A stretch of 64,000 nucleotides of DNA from Angomonas deanei (GCA_903995115.1 LR877168.1:92001-156000); one strand, 5' to 3'; shown: positions 1 to 11,289, counted from the first letter of the stretch. Numbers and translations: made by a program. The notes: generated by a model not told the origin, from the sequence alone.

Positions 1-568
1 CGTACCCCTGCTCCTTCAAGACCTCCGGCGCCACGTAGTTAGGGGTACCGCAGACCGTCTGCAGCATCGTGCCCCCGCCCTGACCATTGGACCGCTGCAA
101 GTTGCTCAGACCGAAATCGGAAATCTTGAGCGTGTCATTCCCGTCGAGGAGAAGATTCTCCGGCTTGAGGTCGCGGTGGGCAATGCCCTGGCGGTGGCAG
201 TAATGCACGCCGGCGATGAGCTGATGAAAGTAGTTCCGCGCGACGTCCTCGGTGAAGCGCTTCTGCTTCGCTATCTTCTCGAACAGCTCCCCGCCCGTCA
301 CCAACTCGAGGACGAGGTAAATATGGTTCGAGGTTTGCATCACCTCGTGCAGCTCAATAATGTTGGGCTGGCGCAGCATCTTCATGACGGCTATCTCGCG
401 CTTCAGCTGCTCCTCCATGCGCTCTCGCACCAACTGCTCCTTGTCTATCACCTTGATGGCCCACTGCTTGCCGGTCTCCGTGTCTTTCGCCAGCTTTACT
501 TTGGAGAAGTTACCGCTACCGAGGGTCTTACCGAGCTCGTACTTGCCAAGGCGCTTCGGGGGTCCCAT
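1..568 (-). CDS. CAMK/SNF1-CIPK-like serine/threonine protein kinase (N-terminal part; runs off the window)
   Basis: The coding strand starts with ATG at 568 and stays open to base 1, giving about 189 residues; the C-terminus lies outside the window. It shows a complete N-lobe and most of the catalytic core: glycine loop GSGNFSKV near residue 17, VAIK-type lysine in WAIKVI, catalytic loop [11 protein letters not shown] near residue 137, DFG in KISDFGLS, and the APE region NYVAPEVL near the truncated end. The spacing and the phrases IIELHEVM and [15 protein letters not shown] are typical of the CAMK-like branch (SNF1/AMPK alpha, CIPK). All catalytic residues seen are intact, so an active cytosolic kinase is expected. 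Whether it carries an AMPK-like or NAF/CIPK C-terminal regulatory region cannot be seen here. Confidence 0.9.
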   Translation of the reverse strand, partial: MGPPKRLGKYELGKTLGSGNFSKVKLAKDTETGKQWAIKVIDKEQLVRERMEEQLKREIAVMKMLRQPNIIELHEVMQTSNHIYLVLELVTGGELFEKIAKQKRFTEDVARNYFHQLIAGVHYCHRQGIAHRDLKPENLLLDGNDTLKISDFGLSNLQRSNGQGGGTMLQTVCGTPNYVAPEVLKEQGY

Positions 569-1327
569 TTTTTATACAAGTTTTATTTATTGAGTGTGTA
601 TTAATAAATAAATAGTTATAAAAAAAAAAAAAAGATTAGCTTTTAAAAACTGGAACTAAGGAAAACAGAAAAAAAAAATGATATATCGAAAGATATACTG
701 ACTGCGAGAGAAGGAAACGTAATGGTAGGAAAGGGGAAAGTAAGAAAACGAAAATACCACAAAAAGAAAAAAAAAAGTACACCACAAAAAAAAAAAAAAA
801 AAACTTTAATGAGAGAATACATATATAAATATCAATTCATCATAGTTGGCCGCTAAACTTTATAATTGTGGGGATGACAATTATTTTTATTTATTTGTTT
901 TATTATTTATTCTTTTTTATTATTTCGTGTTACAATGTTATTTGGTGTGTGTGACTTACGTGTACAGGTCGATACGGCGAATAAAATGAGAAACGCTCCT
1001 TTCATCTAAAAAAACGATTCATTAAGGCACTTTAACGGAGTATCAGCAAAAAAAAAAAAAAAAAGTTCAACGACGGTTTATATGAAAAAGGGATACGAAG
1101 ATGATAACAAAAAAAAAAGTACAACAAAAAACAAACACTATGACAAAAAAAAAAAAAAGAGTGTATAAAATGGAGAAAAAAAAACTCTAGTTTTTCGAAC
1201 AATACACAGGCCAAAAAGAAAGAGAAAGACTTATCATTTTCTCTTCTTTTGCTTTCCTTTTTTTTTTTTTTTTTGGTGGAACCACTATATCTAAACAAAA
1301 ACGAAAAAAAGGAAAAAGAAGGGTGTC
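569..1327. other. A/T-rich spacer, no gene seen
   Basis: This stretch is dominated by poly-A and poly-T runs with no convincing reading frame. It should hold the 5' leader of the kinase gene and the 3' UTR of the neighbouring CaaX protein gene. Confidence 0.7.
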
Positions 1328-2881
1328 TTACATGACAGCACAACATCCCTTCTTCACCTTTTCCGGTTTACTCTCGGCCTCATCCACGTCGTCGACCCGC
1401 TTGCGGCTGACGGAGAGCTCCACGTTGGTGTTACTAACGGGCGCCGGCGTATTGTCAAAGTTGCGCTTCTTGGAGCGACCTGCCTTTGCCTCACGGGCCG
1501 CCTCGGATGGTTTGGGGTCAGGACTAGTGGCCTTGGGTGCTGGCGCTGGCGCTGGTGCTGGTGCTGGTGCCGGCTTGACGGGCTCCTCTACCACGGCGGG
1601 GGTCTCTGCCACCAAGGAGGGCGCGCGGGTCTCCTGGACCTGCGTCTTAGGCTCCTTGCCGGAGAGAGAATTTTCTAAGTTGGAGTTACTATTGGTGGTC
1701 TTGAGGGCGGCGGGCTTGGCAGGGGCCGCAGCAGGAGCAACAGGAGCAGCAGGAGCTTTCTTGGGGGCTGCTGGCTTCGGGGACTCCTTCTTATCCGGGG
1801 TGCCCTGCTTGGACGGCTTCGGCGTGCGGCCCGGGGTGGCCGACCCCGACATGGAGGAGACACTCACGTTGTCAAACGGCTCGGTGCCGTCGCCTACGGA
1901 GGAGACCGTGTACTGTGGCTTATTGGAGGCCTTGGTGTCTCGTTTCTGGTTAATGGAGAAGAGCGGCAGGGGCGGCACGACCGGCGTGGTGTCCTTGGGC
2001 ACCTCCTCCACAGAGACGACCGTCACGGTGTCGTTGGGGTCCTGGCGTGTCTTGGAGCCGGCCCGCAGCGGGGAGCTGTCGTCGTCGTCGTCGGAGATGC
2101 TAATCGTGGTGGGGCTGTCCTTGCTGTCCTTGCGCTCCGCCGGCGGGGGGGAGGCACTCTTCACCCGTGGGTCCACCTTGCTGCCCCCACGCTGCACGGA
2201 CCCATCGCGGCCGTCCTTCGCAGCCGAGGCGGGCTTCACCGGCGCCGAGGGTGACGCGGCGACTGGCGCTGGCGGAGGGGCGTTGGGCGGTGCCTTCTGC
2301 GGGACTTCCTTCGGTATCACCCGCGGTGCCACCCGGCGGCGGCGGATACTAGACTGAATCGAGCTCATACTCTCCAAGTCGTCGTCCCGGTACCCATACC
2401 GGTACCCCCGCCGCTGCTGCGACAGCTGACTACTGCTAAGGCGATCGGCCGGGACCGCCGCACCGTCGGCCTTGCTCTTCTTGGTGGCCGCCTCCTCCCG
2501 CTCGCCACGGGGGGTGGTCTCCGCGCGGGCCCGCTGCAGAGAGCTGTCCAAGGTCACCTCTGTCTGGCCCACCGAGCCGCGACGGGAGGAGCTTTCCGTG
2601 GGGGCAGCGAAACTACTATTATTGGCGGTCGTGTGCTTCACACGGCGACGGCGGGCCGAGAGCAACGGCTCATCCCCGGCGGCCTCCGACCCCGCGCGGC
2701 TGTTGCTACGGCGCCTGGCAGACTCCTCCAGCACAGGTGGGTTCGTCGTCTTCTTGGACTTCTTTTTGGGTCCATCCTTGGGGCTCTTATCGTCCAGCAG
2801 CCAGTCGTCCTCGCACTGCTGTTTGTTGTCGCCCAGCGACTCCACCTTACTAAGTTGACTCAATTCCTCATCCACGTTCAT
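1328..2881 (-). CDS. Disordered protein with C-terminal farnesylation-type CaaX box
   Basis: A 517-residue open frame runs from ATG at 2881 to TAA at 1328. Almost the whole chain is low-complexity and predicted disordered: acidic/Ser/Lys/Arg stretches in the N-terminal half, a Pro/Ala-rich segment with an alternating Ala-Pro run, then a basic tail. The last residues, KVKKGCCAVM, form a polybasic patch plus a CaaX box (C-A-V-M); Met at the last position is the usual farnesyltransferase preference, and the preceding Cys could be palmitoylated. This implies a membrane-associated scaffold or adaptor, but there is no recognisable catalytic domain. Short basic motifs such as KKNF could act as localisation signals. 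Family unknown; membrane attachment is inference from the CaaX box. Confidence 0.8.
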   Translation of the reverse strand: MNVDEELSQLSKVESLGDNKQQCEDDWLLDDKSPKDGPKKKSKKTTNPPVLEESARRRSNSRAGSEAAGDEPLLSARRRRVKHTTANNSSFAAPTESSSRRGSVGQTEVTLDSSLQRARAETTPRGEREEAATKKSKADGAAVPADRLSSSQLSQQRRGYRYGYRDDDLESMSSIQSSIRRRRVAPRVIPKEVPQKAPPNAPPPAPVAASPSAPVKPASAAKDGRDGSVQRGGSKVDPRVKSASPPPAERKDSKDSPTTISISDDDDDSSPLRAGSKTRQDPNDTVTVVSVEEVPKDTTPVVPPLPLFSINQKRDTKASNKPQYTVSSVGDGTEPFDNVSVSSMSGSATPGRTPKPSKQGTPDKKESPKPAAPKKAPAAPVAPAAAPAKPAALKTTNSNSNLENSLSGKEPKTQVQETRAPSLVAETPAVVEEPVKPAPAPAPAPAPAPKATSPDPKPSEAAREAKAGRSKKRNFDNTPAPVSNTNVELSVSRKRVDDVDEAESKPEKVKKGCCAVM

Positions 2882-3452
2882 CTTTTTTTATTATTATTCA
2901 AAAGTTGTGTAAGGATGGAACGGTGTGTGTGGATTGGAAAGAACCTTTTCGTTTTTTGTTTAAAAAAAGAAAAATGGGGGTATTCTAATCGCAGATATCT
3001 ATATCGTTTTATTTATTTTACTTTTTCTCCGTGAAAGGGCGGGAAAAAAAAAAAATAGAACGAAAGTGTATCTGCTAATAACAATTAAAAAAAAAAAAAA
3101 ACTTTGCAAAAACAAAAAAACGTTACAAAAAAGAAACTTAAAGGAAAAAGAATTCCTTTTTAACTCAATTATATCAATTCTTCAATGAAAAAAAAAAAAA
3201 AGAGAGAGAGAGACATTGTTGAGTATTCTTGTGAGCAGTATTATAAGGACAGTCTTATGAAAACAAACATTTCATAAACAAAAATAATAATATAATTGTG
3301 GTTTGTAACTAATGATTGCGGGGAAAACAAAATGAGAAAACAGGAAATAAAAAAAAAAAAACGTTTATTATATAAAAATAGGTGGTTTCTTTTTATTATT
3401 ATTTAAATCGATCTAATTTATAATTCTCTTTTTTTTTTTTTGTAGTTTTCTT
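2882..3452. other. A/T-rich spacer, no gene seen
   Basis: Poly-A/poly-T runs and simple sequence only. It holds the leader of the CaaX-protein gene and the 3' flank of the PX-kinase gene. Confidence 0.7.
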
Positions 3453-6367
3453 TCAATGCGCGCTGTCCTCCAGTGGATCTAATGGCAACCATCGAAGGTA
3501 CTTGGGAAACACTTCCGCTAGAAACGCATGTTTCAACAACTGATCGGCGGTCCAGCGGGCGTCGGGGTTGAGCTGGAAGCACTTGGACAAGAAGTCGCGG
3601 TAGAGACGAAACCCCCGCAGCTCCTCCTCCTTGTACGGTCTACTATTTAGTATTTCCATCTCCTCCTCGGAGGGGAACCCGGTGCGGCGGGGTGCCGGCC
3701 TTTCCGATTTTGAACATGAACAAAAAAGGATTGCCGGCGCCTCTCGCGGTATTCCCGAACTGCCACACCTCGCGGTCTAGCATCTCGATACCGACGCAGC
3801 CTAGCGCCCAGACGTCGGCGGGCTTGCCGGGAGGGGAGCCGTGGATAATCTCAGGAGACATCCACACGGGGGAGCCGACAGGGCCGGCGGAAGGGGCTGA
3901 AGTCGTGGACGGTGCCTCGCCTTCCTTTGGTTTGCCCACCGACTCCGCATTGATATCAATAATGACTCCACTACACCCAAAGTCCGTCAGCTTCACTTTA
4001 CCATTCTTGGTGACGAGGATATTCTCCCCTTTGATGTCGCGGTGGACAATGTTCAAACTATGCAAGTGGGAAAGACCGCGGAGGATCTGCTGTAGATATT
4101 TCTGGATGGCTAGCAGCGGCAGACAGCCGAAGCGGTCCACCATGCCCCTTATCGTGCCGCACTCCACGTACTCGGTGAAGATGTGCAGCTCCCGCCGTGG
4201 GTCGGGGTAGTAGATACTGCCGAGGTAGCGAATAATATTCTTGTGGGTGGCGGCGCACAGTATGTCGAGCTCCTCCTGCGCCGTGCCCAGGGTGTCGTTG
4301 TCAACGTCCTCTGCGACTTGCATGACTTTCACCGCCACGACTAAGGGGCCGCTACTCGTCTGTAGTAAACCTTGCTTCACCACCCCGAAACTACCACGGC
4401 CAATCGTATTCCCCAGCTGTACCTGCTCCAGGTCCTCCTGGGTCACCTTATCCAGACGACTCCGCCGCTGAATGGAGGAGCGGGTCGACTGCTGACTGGT
4501 GAAACTATCGGTGCGGTAAAAGCCGTCGGCCGGGGCGCCCTTCCCCTCGCGCAGGGTGTCTAATGCTTTGGAGTTGAGGATGGGGACAATCGCGGTGGTG
4601 CCCTCGGTGTGGTCCTTCCCTCCTGCTCCCTTGGTCGGCGGTGGACCTTCCATGCAGCGTTCTAATTTCAAAAAAGCAATCGTCTTGGGGTGGCACAGCA
4701 AGTTGAGGTGGAGGGTGAGATGATCAAAGAAGAGCTGGCACTCGGTGCGTCGTTCTTCGAGAAAAGTCTCCGTCGCGAACCGCAGTGAGGGGACACGGCT
4801 ACTAGGGATGGGCGGCAGGGTCTTCTCCTCCTTCCGCTTCAGTGTCTCACAGAGCGGAATGATATCCGCAAAGTACCGCCGCCGCACGACTTGGATCTTC
4901 CGCCCTGTCTCGGCGTCAAAGATTTGAAAATCAAAACAAATCTTCTTTACTTCTACCCGCTGGTTGGTGAGCCGCACCGTCGTGGAGGACTCATTGCTGC
5001 CGTTGCCGTTGGAGACGAGGGACACCCCTGAGACGGACCGCTCATGCTGGGGCACCTGGCGGGTGACGGTGAACTTGCCTTTCCGCTCCACCTGTGCCCT
5101 CGGCGCGCTGGACTCCCTCGCGTGGGAGGACCCCCGGGACTGACTGAGGGACTGGTTGAGCTCGCCCTTCTTGAAGGCTAGCGGGTGGCCACCGCCGCTG
5201 GTGGCCGACTTTTTGCTCCCCGCCTTCTTCCCTGCGGCCTTCTCCGCGTCCTCGGCGCTGACGTGCTTTATTCTAATGGAAATGTGCGCCAAGTCAAAGG
5301 AGGCCACGCTACGCTTATCGTCCTCCTCCTCCTCGTGTGCGGAGGGATCATCAGCGGAAGGGATGTGGTAGGGGCGCTCGTCGTCCATCTCTTTGCTGTC
5401 GGAGCTGCACTGGGAGCTATCGCAGCAGGAGGAGTCCCCGCTGAACTCGACGGCGTTACCGCGTATCTCGGGCATGTGGTCGTAGGGATCCCCATCCGGC
5501 TGAGTTTGGTTCAGTGCCGTGCTAGGGGACCTGGAGTCCTCCAGGCTGTCTCGGCGACGATTCTTAGAGTGCTTCTTGGCCTCGGGCGAGCCAGTGCTGC
5601 AGCTCGTCCGGCGGGTGTCGCCCAGCGGCTCCTCCTCCGGGGTCTTGGTGTCGTCTACCCGTATCACGAAGCCCGCGTCGGCGGTGTGGCGGGAGGCCTC
5701 TCGGCTAGGGATCACAATCTCACTGTCCGTCGCCGTCAGCGGCAGCGTGTTGCTCGACCCGCTCAGCCGCGACCGTGGGGTGCGGGGGGCCCCTGTAATA
5801 TCGGAGTGCCGCCGCGGTACACGTGCCGGCGGTGGGGGCGCCGCGACCTTCTTTCCGTTCCGAGCTGGCAGGCGAGGTTTCTCCGTCACCAGCGGTGCCG
5901 CCGGGGGCGTGGCGCTGCTACTGACGGAGTTTAGCGCGGCCACAGGAGCAGGACTGGAGGGGGAAGAAAAGTTCTCGTCCGTGACGGCATCCCCCTTGTA
6001 CACGGCGGCCTGGTCGAGATACTCGTTGATGAGCATCGCATCCTTGGTGGACTTGGTGTCCCTGGTCGTGGAGGACTCGGTGGGCGACAGCGTGGAGTCG
6101 TAGCTCGGCTGTGAAATAAAAAGTCCCGCCGGTTGCTCCTGCTGCTGCTGCATGAGGTCCGTGTAGAGCTGTGCCGCCTGTTTCCGCTGTAGTCGGGTCC
6201 ACTGCTTGTTGCCTTTCTTGCCGACGCACGTGGGGCACTTGAACCCACTGCGGCGGAGGGACTAAGTTACCGGTGCAGTGACCGCAGACGACACAGAACG
6301 GTCTGGCCGCGGAGACCGCAGAGACCGAGGTCGGGCAGAGGGACTCTGAGATGTGGGACTGCGCCAT
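3453..6367 (-). CDS. Zinc ribbon-PX-STE11/MAP3K-like protein kinase (two frame breaks)
   Basis: One locus of about 970 codons read in three frames. The N-terminus from ATG 6367 carries a four-Cys zinc ribbon (CVVC, then CPTC after the first break) at about residues 25-55. A long Ser/Pro/acidic disordered region follows, then a PX-type phosphoinositide-binding domain at roughly 470-570 (RRRYFADIIPL, the LPP turn, FLEERRTECQLFFDHL, CHPKTIAFL). The C-terminal kinase has GRGSFGVV, VAVKVM, HRDIKGEN, LTDFGCS and WMSPEII, characteristic of the STE11/MAP3K-like group. Frame breaks lie near 6247-6262 and near 3678-3692 (a GGGG run); the frames on either side continue the same domains exactly, so I treat them as single-base indels rather than gene ends. 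It probably acts in a MAPK-type cascade at a phosphoinositide-bearing membrane (inference). Confidence 0.85.
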
Positions 6368-7246
6368 GTGAAGATTTCTTTTTGTTTTTTGTTTTTTTCA
6401 ATTATGATTAGATTGATTTCTAAACGGATGTGTGGTACTATTATGAAACTAACTTTTCACTCTTTTATTTTTATATATATATATTGATGTGTATACTAGA
6501 AAAAAAAATGAATAAAAAAAAAATCAAGTATAATAAAAAAGACTCACCTTCTAAAAAAGAACGGAAACAAAAAAAAAAGAAATTTAAAAGAAAAAAACTA
6601 TGGAAATTCACCTAGGAAAAAAGAGTCGGTGATCTTTTTTTTTCCCTAATTTGATTAAAAGAAAGAAAGAAAAAGTATGGAATAATTGGGGATCGACAGG
6701 CAGAGAGGAAAACAATGTTTTTAACCAAATAACAAAAAAAAAAAAAAAGTTTCGAAGAAAAAATGCGAACACCACATGAGAAACATTAATAAAAAAAACA
6801 ACTACTATAAAGTCAGAACAAGAAAAAAAAAAAGCCCATGATTGTTACATACGTTATTGTTTTTTTAAGCAATTTTTTCTCTGCTTTTTTTTTTTTTTTC
6901 TCGCACTCTCTCATATTGTATTACTTTTCATTTTTCTCTTTTTTTATTCATTTGCATACAAGTATTTCTAGTCGGTAAAAAAAAAAAATGAAACTAAAAA
7001 AAGATGTACCTCTTTTTTTTTTTTTTTCGAATTGTATATTTTTTTTTTTTTACGGGTTTTTTTATTTTTTTTTCTTTTTTTATTTATTTTTCTAAGTGTA
7101 TACTTTGGTTTAGTATATCATATATATATATATATATAAATATTTTTTGCTTTTTTTTTTTTTTTTTTTTTGACCACTCGCGTGTGCAAATCCAACGCAC
7201 GCCACATCTTTTTTTTTTTGTTTGTTTTGTTTTGTTTTCTGTTCGT
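6368..7246. other. A/T-rich spacer, no gene seen
   Basis: Nearly 0.9 kb of poly-A/poly-T and TA-repeat sequence without a credible gene. Short frames here are homopolymer translations (runs of Lys or Phe). Confidence 0.7.
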
Positions 7247-7864
7247 TTAGCAGCACTTGGAGTCGTCGGACTTCCCCTTGCCGCCGGAAGAAATATCCGG
7301 ACGGCTGGGGCCATCACGCTTATTGCTGGGATTGGTGTTCTGAGGAATATTTGCCTTAATCGCGCTCGCCATGCGAATGAACGCCTCCTCCACGTTGGTG
7401 GCGTTCTTGGCGCTGGTCTCGAGAAAAGGGATACCGAGGGAGTCGGCAAAATCCTTCGCCACCTGCGTGTCGACCACCTTCTTGGTGACGAGGTCGCTCT
7501 TGTTGCCGACGAGGAGCTTGTTCACATTCTCGCTCGCGTACTTTTCAATCTCATTCAGCCACGTCTTCACGTTGTTGAAGCTCTCCATGTCGGTGGTGTC
7601 GTAGACAATGATGATGCCGTGGGCGCCGCGGTAGTAGCTACTAGTAATGGTGCGGAACCGCTCCTGGCCGGCGGTATCCCAAATCTGAAGCTTGATCACC
7701 TTTCCGTCCAGGTTGAGGGTGCGAATCTTGAAGTCGACGCCGATGGTGGAGATGTAGCTTTCCGTGTAGCTGTCATCGGCGAAGCGCAGCAGGAGGCAGG
7801 ACTTACCCACACCGCTATCCCCTATAAGTAATAATTTGAAGAGGTAGTCGTACTCGGCAGACAT
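7247..7864 (-). CDS. RAB1: Rab1/Ypt1-type small GTPase
   Basis: A 205-residue Ras-superfamily GTPase, complete, from ATG 7864 to TAA. All G motifs are intact: GDSGVGKS (P-loop, about residue 15), the effector threonine in [26 protein letters not shown] and the TSAKN motif. The effector region and [22 protein letters not shown] are diagnostic for Rab1/Ypt1, which controls ER-to-Golgi traffic. The C-terminus ends in Cys-Cys, the usual double-geranylgeranylation signal, preceded by a hydrophilic Ser/Lys/Gly linker. Length is normal for the family. A pyrimidine tract and AG lie about 75 bases upstream of the ATG. Confidence 0.95.
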   Translation of the reverse strand: MSAEYDYLFKLLLIGDSGVGKSCLLLRFADDSYTESYISTIGVDFKIRTLNLDGKVIKLQIWDTAGQERFRTITSSYYRGAHGIIIVYDTTDMESFNNVKTWLNEIEKYASENVNKLLVGNKSDLVTKKVVDTQVAKDFADSLGIPFLETSAKNATNVEEAFIRMASAIKANIPQNTNPSNKRDGPSRPDISSGGKGKSDDSKCC

Positions 7865-7937
7865 GTGATAATGATAATAGTATTATTATGGATGGATAGA
7901 GTAGTGCGATACGGTTGCTATTTTATTTTTTTTTTTG

Positions 7938-7960
7938 CTAGACTTAAAAAAAAAAAAGGA
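7938..7960 (-). promoter_or_regulatory. Candidate trans-splice acceptor for the Rab1 gene
   Basis: On the coding strand a run of about 13 T residues is followed by AAG and then CTAG, with the AG about 74 bases before the ATG at 7864. This matches the polypyrimidine-AG layout of spliced-leader acceptor sites. It is a pattern call only; transcript ends would settle it. Confidence 0.45.
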
Positions 7961-8091
7961 GGAGGAGAGCAATTCTACAGTGAACCAATGGAAAAAAAAA
8001 ATACAAGCACACACCAAAAGAAAAACCAATGAGCCTATCCTTGGCTTACTTTTCTTTTTTCCTTTTCTATTCACCACAACCAGACCACCTT

Positions 8092-9057
8092 CTAGCGGCG
8101 GTGCGGCGACCTGGAGCGGTCCCGATGCCGGTGGGAGTGGTGACCCCTCGGCGACCGTGATCGACTACGACTACGACTGTACGAGTAGGACCGGTGCCGC
8201 CGGTGCGACCGCCTGTCGTCGTCCTCGTAGCGCCGTCGGGTGTGGCGGTCCGCTGGGGAGCGTCTGCGGAGCCGGCCCAGATCCTCGACGCTCACCCGGG
8301 TCACACTGTTCCCCAACCACTGCCCACTCAGCAGTGTCAGCGCCTTCTCCGCCATCCGCGGGGAGGTCACACTAAACAACACGCTGAACCCCGATCGCTC
8401 GTAGTCGTTGTAGTACCGCGGTTCGCCCCTCTCCTGGATCGAGTCCAGCAGCGCCCACACCTCTCGGTCACTCACGCCCAGCCCATCGCTGCCCATGCTG
8501 AGGCGCAGCCGCACGTGCCCCGTCCAGTCAATGACCGTCCTCGCCCGCTCGACTTGACTTTCCTCCACCAGTCGCACCTCCAGCCGCGCCACCTCCCCGA
8601 ACCTTCGCCCATTCGTCCGCTCGACGAGTTTCTCGGCGACGGCGCGATGGTAGACGGTGACGGTGGCACTCGGTGGGTTCACCTTCGGCATCGCCACCGC
8701 CCGTCGCTCTTGCGCGGTGTCTAGCGCCCCGAAGAGATACGCCTGCAGCGCGACCGGGGCGATGCGGTCTGCCTGAGGTCCAATGTCAATGTGTAGAACG
8801 AGACGGGCATCGTTCCCTTTCCCAAGCGGTTCTTCCTCTTTTTCCTCCCGCGGTGGGGAGCGACGACGGCGCTCGCTAGGGGGTGGCGGGGGCCCGCCGT
8901 GTGTGGCGTGGAACTGTTCGTAACGACTGGCACGGTATTCATGATTAGGAGGATGATTATAGTTATTGCTGTGAGCAGGAGGAGGAGGATGGTAGGCGGG
9001 GATCTCTGGTAGCTGTACCGAGTCCTCGCTCTCCGACTTGGCGTCCTCCTGGGACAT
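8092..9057 (-). CDS. SR-like RNA-binding protein with C-terminal RS domain
   Basis: A 321-residue protein, complete, from ATG 9057. The N-terminus is Pro/Ser-rich with a charged RRRRSPPREEKEEE stretch. Two segments look like divergent RRM folds: about residues 85-180 (LVLHIDIG ... ATVTVYHRAVAEKLV ... LEVRLVEE) and about 185-265 (VRLRLSMG ... GFSVLFSVTSPRMAEKALTLL ... VTRVSVED). The C-terminal 55 residues are an RS/RH-rich tail with repeated Arg-Ser dipeptides, ending SPHRR. RS tails of this kind occur in nuclear splicing and mRNA-handling factors; in kinetoplastids the TSR proteins are the nearest concept, but I cannot assign a specific orthologue. The RRM assignments are by pattern and only moderately certain; the RS domain is plain. 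Confidence 0.75.
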   Translation of the reverse strand: MSQEDAKSESEDSVQLPEIPAYHPPPPAHSNNYNHPPNHEYRASRYEQFHATHGGPPPPPSERRRRSPPREEKEEEPLGKGNDARLVLHIDIGPQADRIAPVALQAYLFGALDTAQERRAVAMPKVNPPSATVTVYHRAVAEKLVERTNGRRFGEVARLEVRLVEESQVERARTVIDWTGHVRLRLSMGSDGLGVSDREVWALLDSIQERGEPRYYNDYERSGFSVLFSVTSPRMAEKALTLLSGQWLGNSVTRVSVEDLGRLRRRSPADRHTRRRYEDDDRRSHRRHRSYSYSRSRSRSRSPRGHHSHRHRDRSRSPHRR

Positions 9058-9850
9058 GGAAAATACTAAAGGGATAAAAGTATGGAATCTATTCAGTTGT
9101 TTGTTTTTGATGGTTTAGAAGTGAAAGAGAGAAAAGTATTTCTGAATGAGCTCCAGTTATGAATATTATTATTATTTACACGTTGTATTTTATTTTATTT
9201 TATAATTTTTTGCTAACAGAATTCATTTTTTTCGCGTTTATTAGTAAACTGAAAGTACGAAAAAAAAAAGAAAGAAAAAAAAGAATTTTCGTATCTTTTC
9301 ATTTTCGTTTTGGGAGAACAATATATAAAACATTTTCTTCTTTTTTTCCCTTTAACGCAAAATTATCGTTGAACAGTTACGTTTTTTATCGGATTCAAAA
9401 AAAAAAAAAAATGGGAATACGTCCAAATACATTTTTTTTTTATTTTTTCATTATTATGACAACAACTATTACAACACTTAAAAAAAAAAAAAAAGTTCTC
9501 TAACTACTATGAAACAACAACATAAAATAAAAAAGGGAAAATTTACTATAACAATATAATATATATATATAAATACTTTTTTTATTGACGAAATGAAAAA
9601 AAAAAAAAACATCATTAAAAAAAAAAACAAGAGCGTAAAAAAAAAAAAAGAATTGCTTTTTAAAAGCAACTTTAAACAAAAATCAACAAAAAAACGAGAG
9701 GAGTTTATAACTAACAAAAAAAAAAAAGGATAAATCAAAATTTGAGTTCATTTATAAAAAAAACAAATTTTGAATAATTAACCAAAAAAAAAAAAGAAGC
9801 GAAAAAAAAAAAAAAAGAGGGGGTTTTTGCAAACATATATATAAATATAA
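9058..9850. other. A/T-rich spacer, no gene seen
   Basis: Homopolymer-rich sequence. Frames on either strand here encode only runs of Lys/Phe/Ile and are not supported. Confidence 0.7.
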
Positions 9851-10049
9851 TTATCTTCCATACACAAAAACATTATTGTTATTATTAGCACTGGCAAAAC
9901 CATTGGCATAACTGATATGATTATTATTATTACTCATGAAAATCGGAGTTGCATTATTATTATGATTATTCATGACGCCTTGGAAAGATGGTACGGCCCG
10001 GTAGGCGCCCATCCCATTATGATGATTATGATTTAAATTCATGTTGATC

Positions 10050-10081
<32 letters not shown>

Positions 10082-10730
10082 GAAAGTAGCTTGCAGTGCG
10101 GTTCTTCCGTCTGGCAACACCACTGGCACCACTGTCATATTATTATTATTATTCATATTTACATTTTGATGATTATTATTATTAAAATACATGGCGGTAT
10201 TATTATTATTCGCAAACGGAATCGAGGGCGGCATGGGGGAAACGTTATTATTATTATGATTATGATTATTCATTTGATACGGTGGTGGTAACGGTGTGGA
10301 GCTGTTACTGCTGTGATTGGTATTTTGATTTTGATTTTGATTATTATTATTATTATTATTGGTGAGGACGACAAATTTCTGTCCAGAGGGTTGCGTGACA
10401 ATCACAAACTGACTGTATTATTATTATTATTATTATTATTTTGATTAAAATTTTGAATCGGAATCATTTGCGGTATATTATTATTATTATTAATATTCGT
10501 ATTGGCCTGCAGGACTTGTGGTACTCCATTATGATTATTATTATTATTATAATTATTATAATTCATCGGCTGAAAATTAGGATTATTATTATTATTATTT
10601 TGAAGTGCCGTCGGTGGCATCGCAAAATTAATATTTGTATTATTATTTTGATTTTGATTTTGATTATTATTATTATTGGTGAGGACGACAAATTTCTGTC
10701 CAGAGGGTTGCGTCACAATCACAAACTGAC

Positions 10731-10776
<46 letters not shown>

Positions 10777-11289
10777 TTGAGGATTAAAGTTCGGAACCGG
10801 TATCCTCGGAGGAGCATGATTGTTATGATGGTGAATATAATTCATATTATTATTATTATTATTATTATGATTAGCGGTATAAGGAGGGGAAGGTGGCACT
10901 GGGAGAGGCGTCACCGCAGGAACAGACTTCACTGCAGTATGATGAATAGTATTATTATTCTGAATTTGAATTGGTTTATTATTATTATTATTATTATTAT
11001 TATTCTTTTTAGGGTGCGGATGACTGTGAAAAGGGTTCACGGTAGAGGTGGACTCCGAGGTACTGCTGGAGGTCTGTCCCTCTAAGGGATCTGCCGTGAC
11101 CTCCGTCGCTTTTTTCACATTATTAATATTATTATTATTATTTTCAAAATTATTTTGATTTTGATTGGGATTCAAATTTAGAAATAATTCTTCCTCACCG
11201 TCCGAGGAGATTTCTTTTAATATCGCGTCAATGTCCACGGCGAAGATATCGTCGTCGTCTGTGTCCATATTATTATTATTGGTTTGCAT
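9851..11289 (-). CDS. Asparagine-rich protein with internal duplication (one frame break)
   Basis: About 480 codons from ATG 11289 to the stop at 9851. The first 50 residues are acidic (MDTDDDDIFAVDIDAIL); the rest is dominated by poly-Asn runs interspersed with Gln, His and Pro. A block reading FVIVTQPSGQKFVVLT occurs twice and is almost identical in DNA (about 10361-10415 and 10681-10735), so part of the gene was duplicated. At about 10416 one base is missing relative to the sister copy (AATACAGTC against AATAACAGTC), shifting the frame; the second half remains open in the new frame. No known domain. The duplicated block looks like a small folded or docking element in an otherwise disordered chain; function unknown. 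Confidence 0.7.
10733..10777 (-). repeat. (AAT)n microsatellite encoding poly-Asn
   Basis: About fifteen perfect ATT triplets on the plus strand, reading as AAT (Asn) in the gene. It is among the longest of the many such tracts in this window. Confidence 0.85.

Noticed and set aside
1323-2357. 344-codon plus-strand frame at the CaaX gene
   Set aside because: It is antisense to a better frame ending in a clean CaaX box; its Ser/Gly/Ala composition is a mirror of the sense low-complexity sequence.
6368-7246. Frames made of Lys/Phe runs in poly-A/poly-T spacers (also at 9159-9738, 13471-14102 and 61203-61731)
   Set aside because: Pure homopolymer translation with no sequence complexity or upstream signals.
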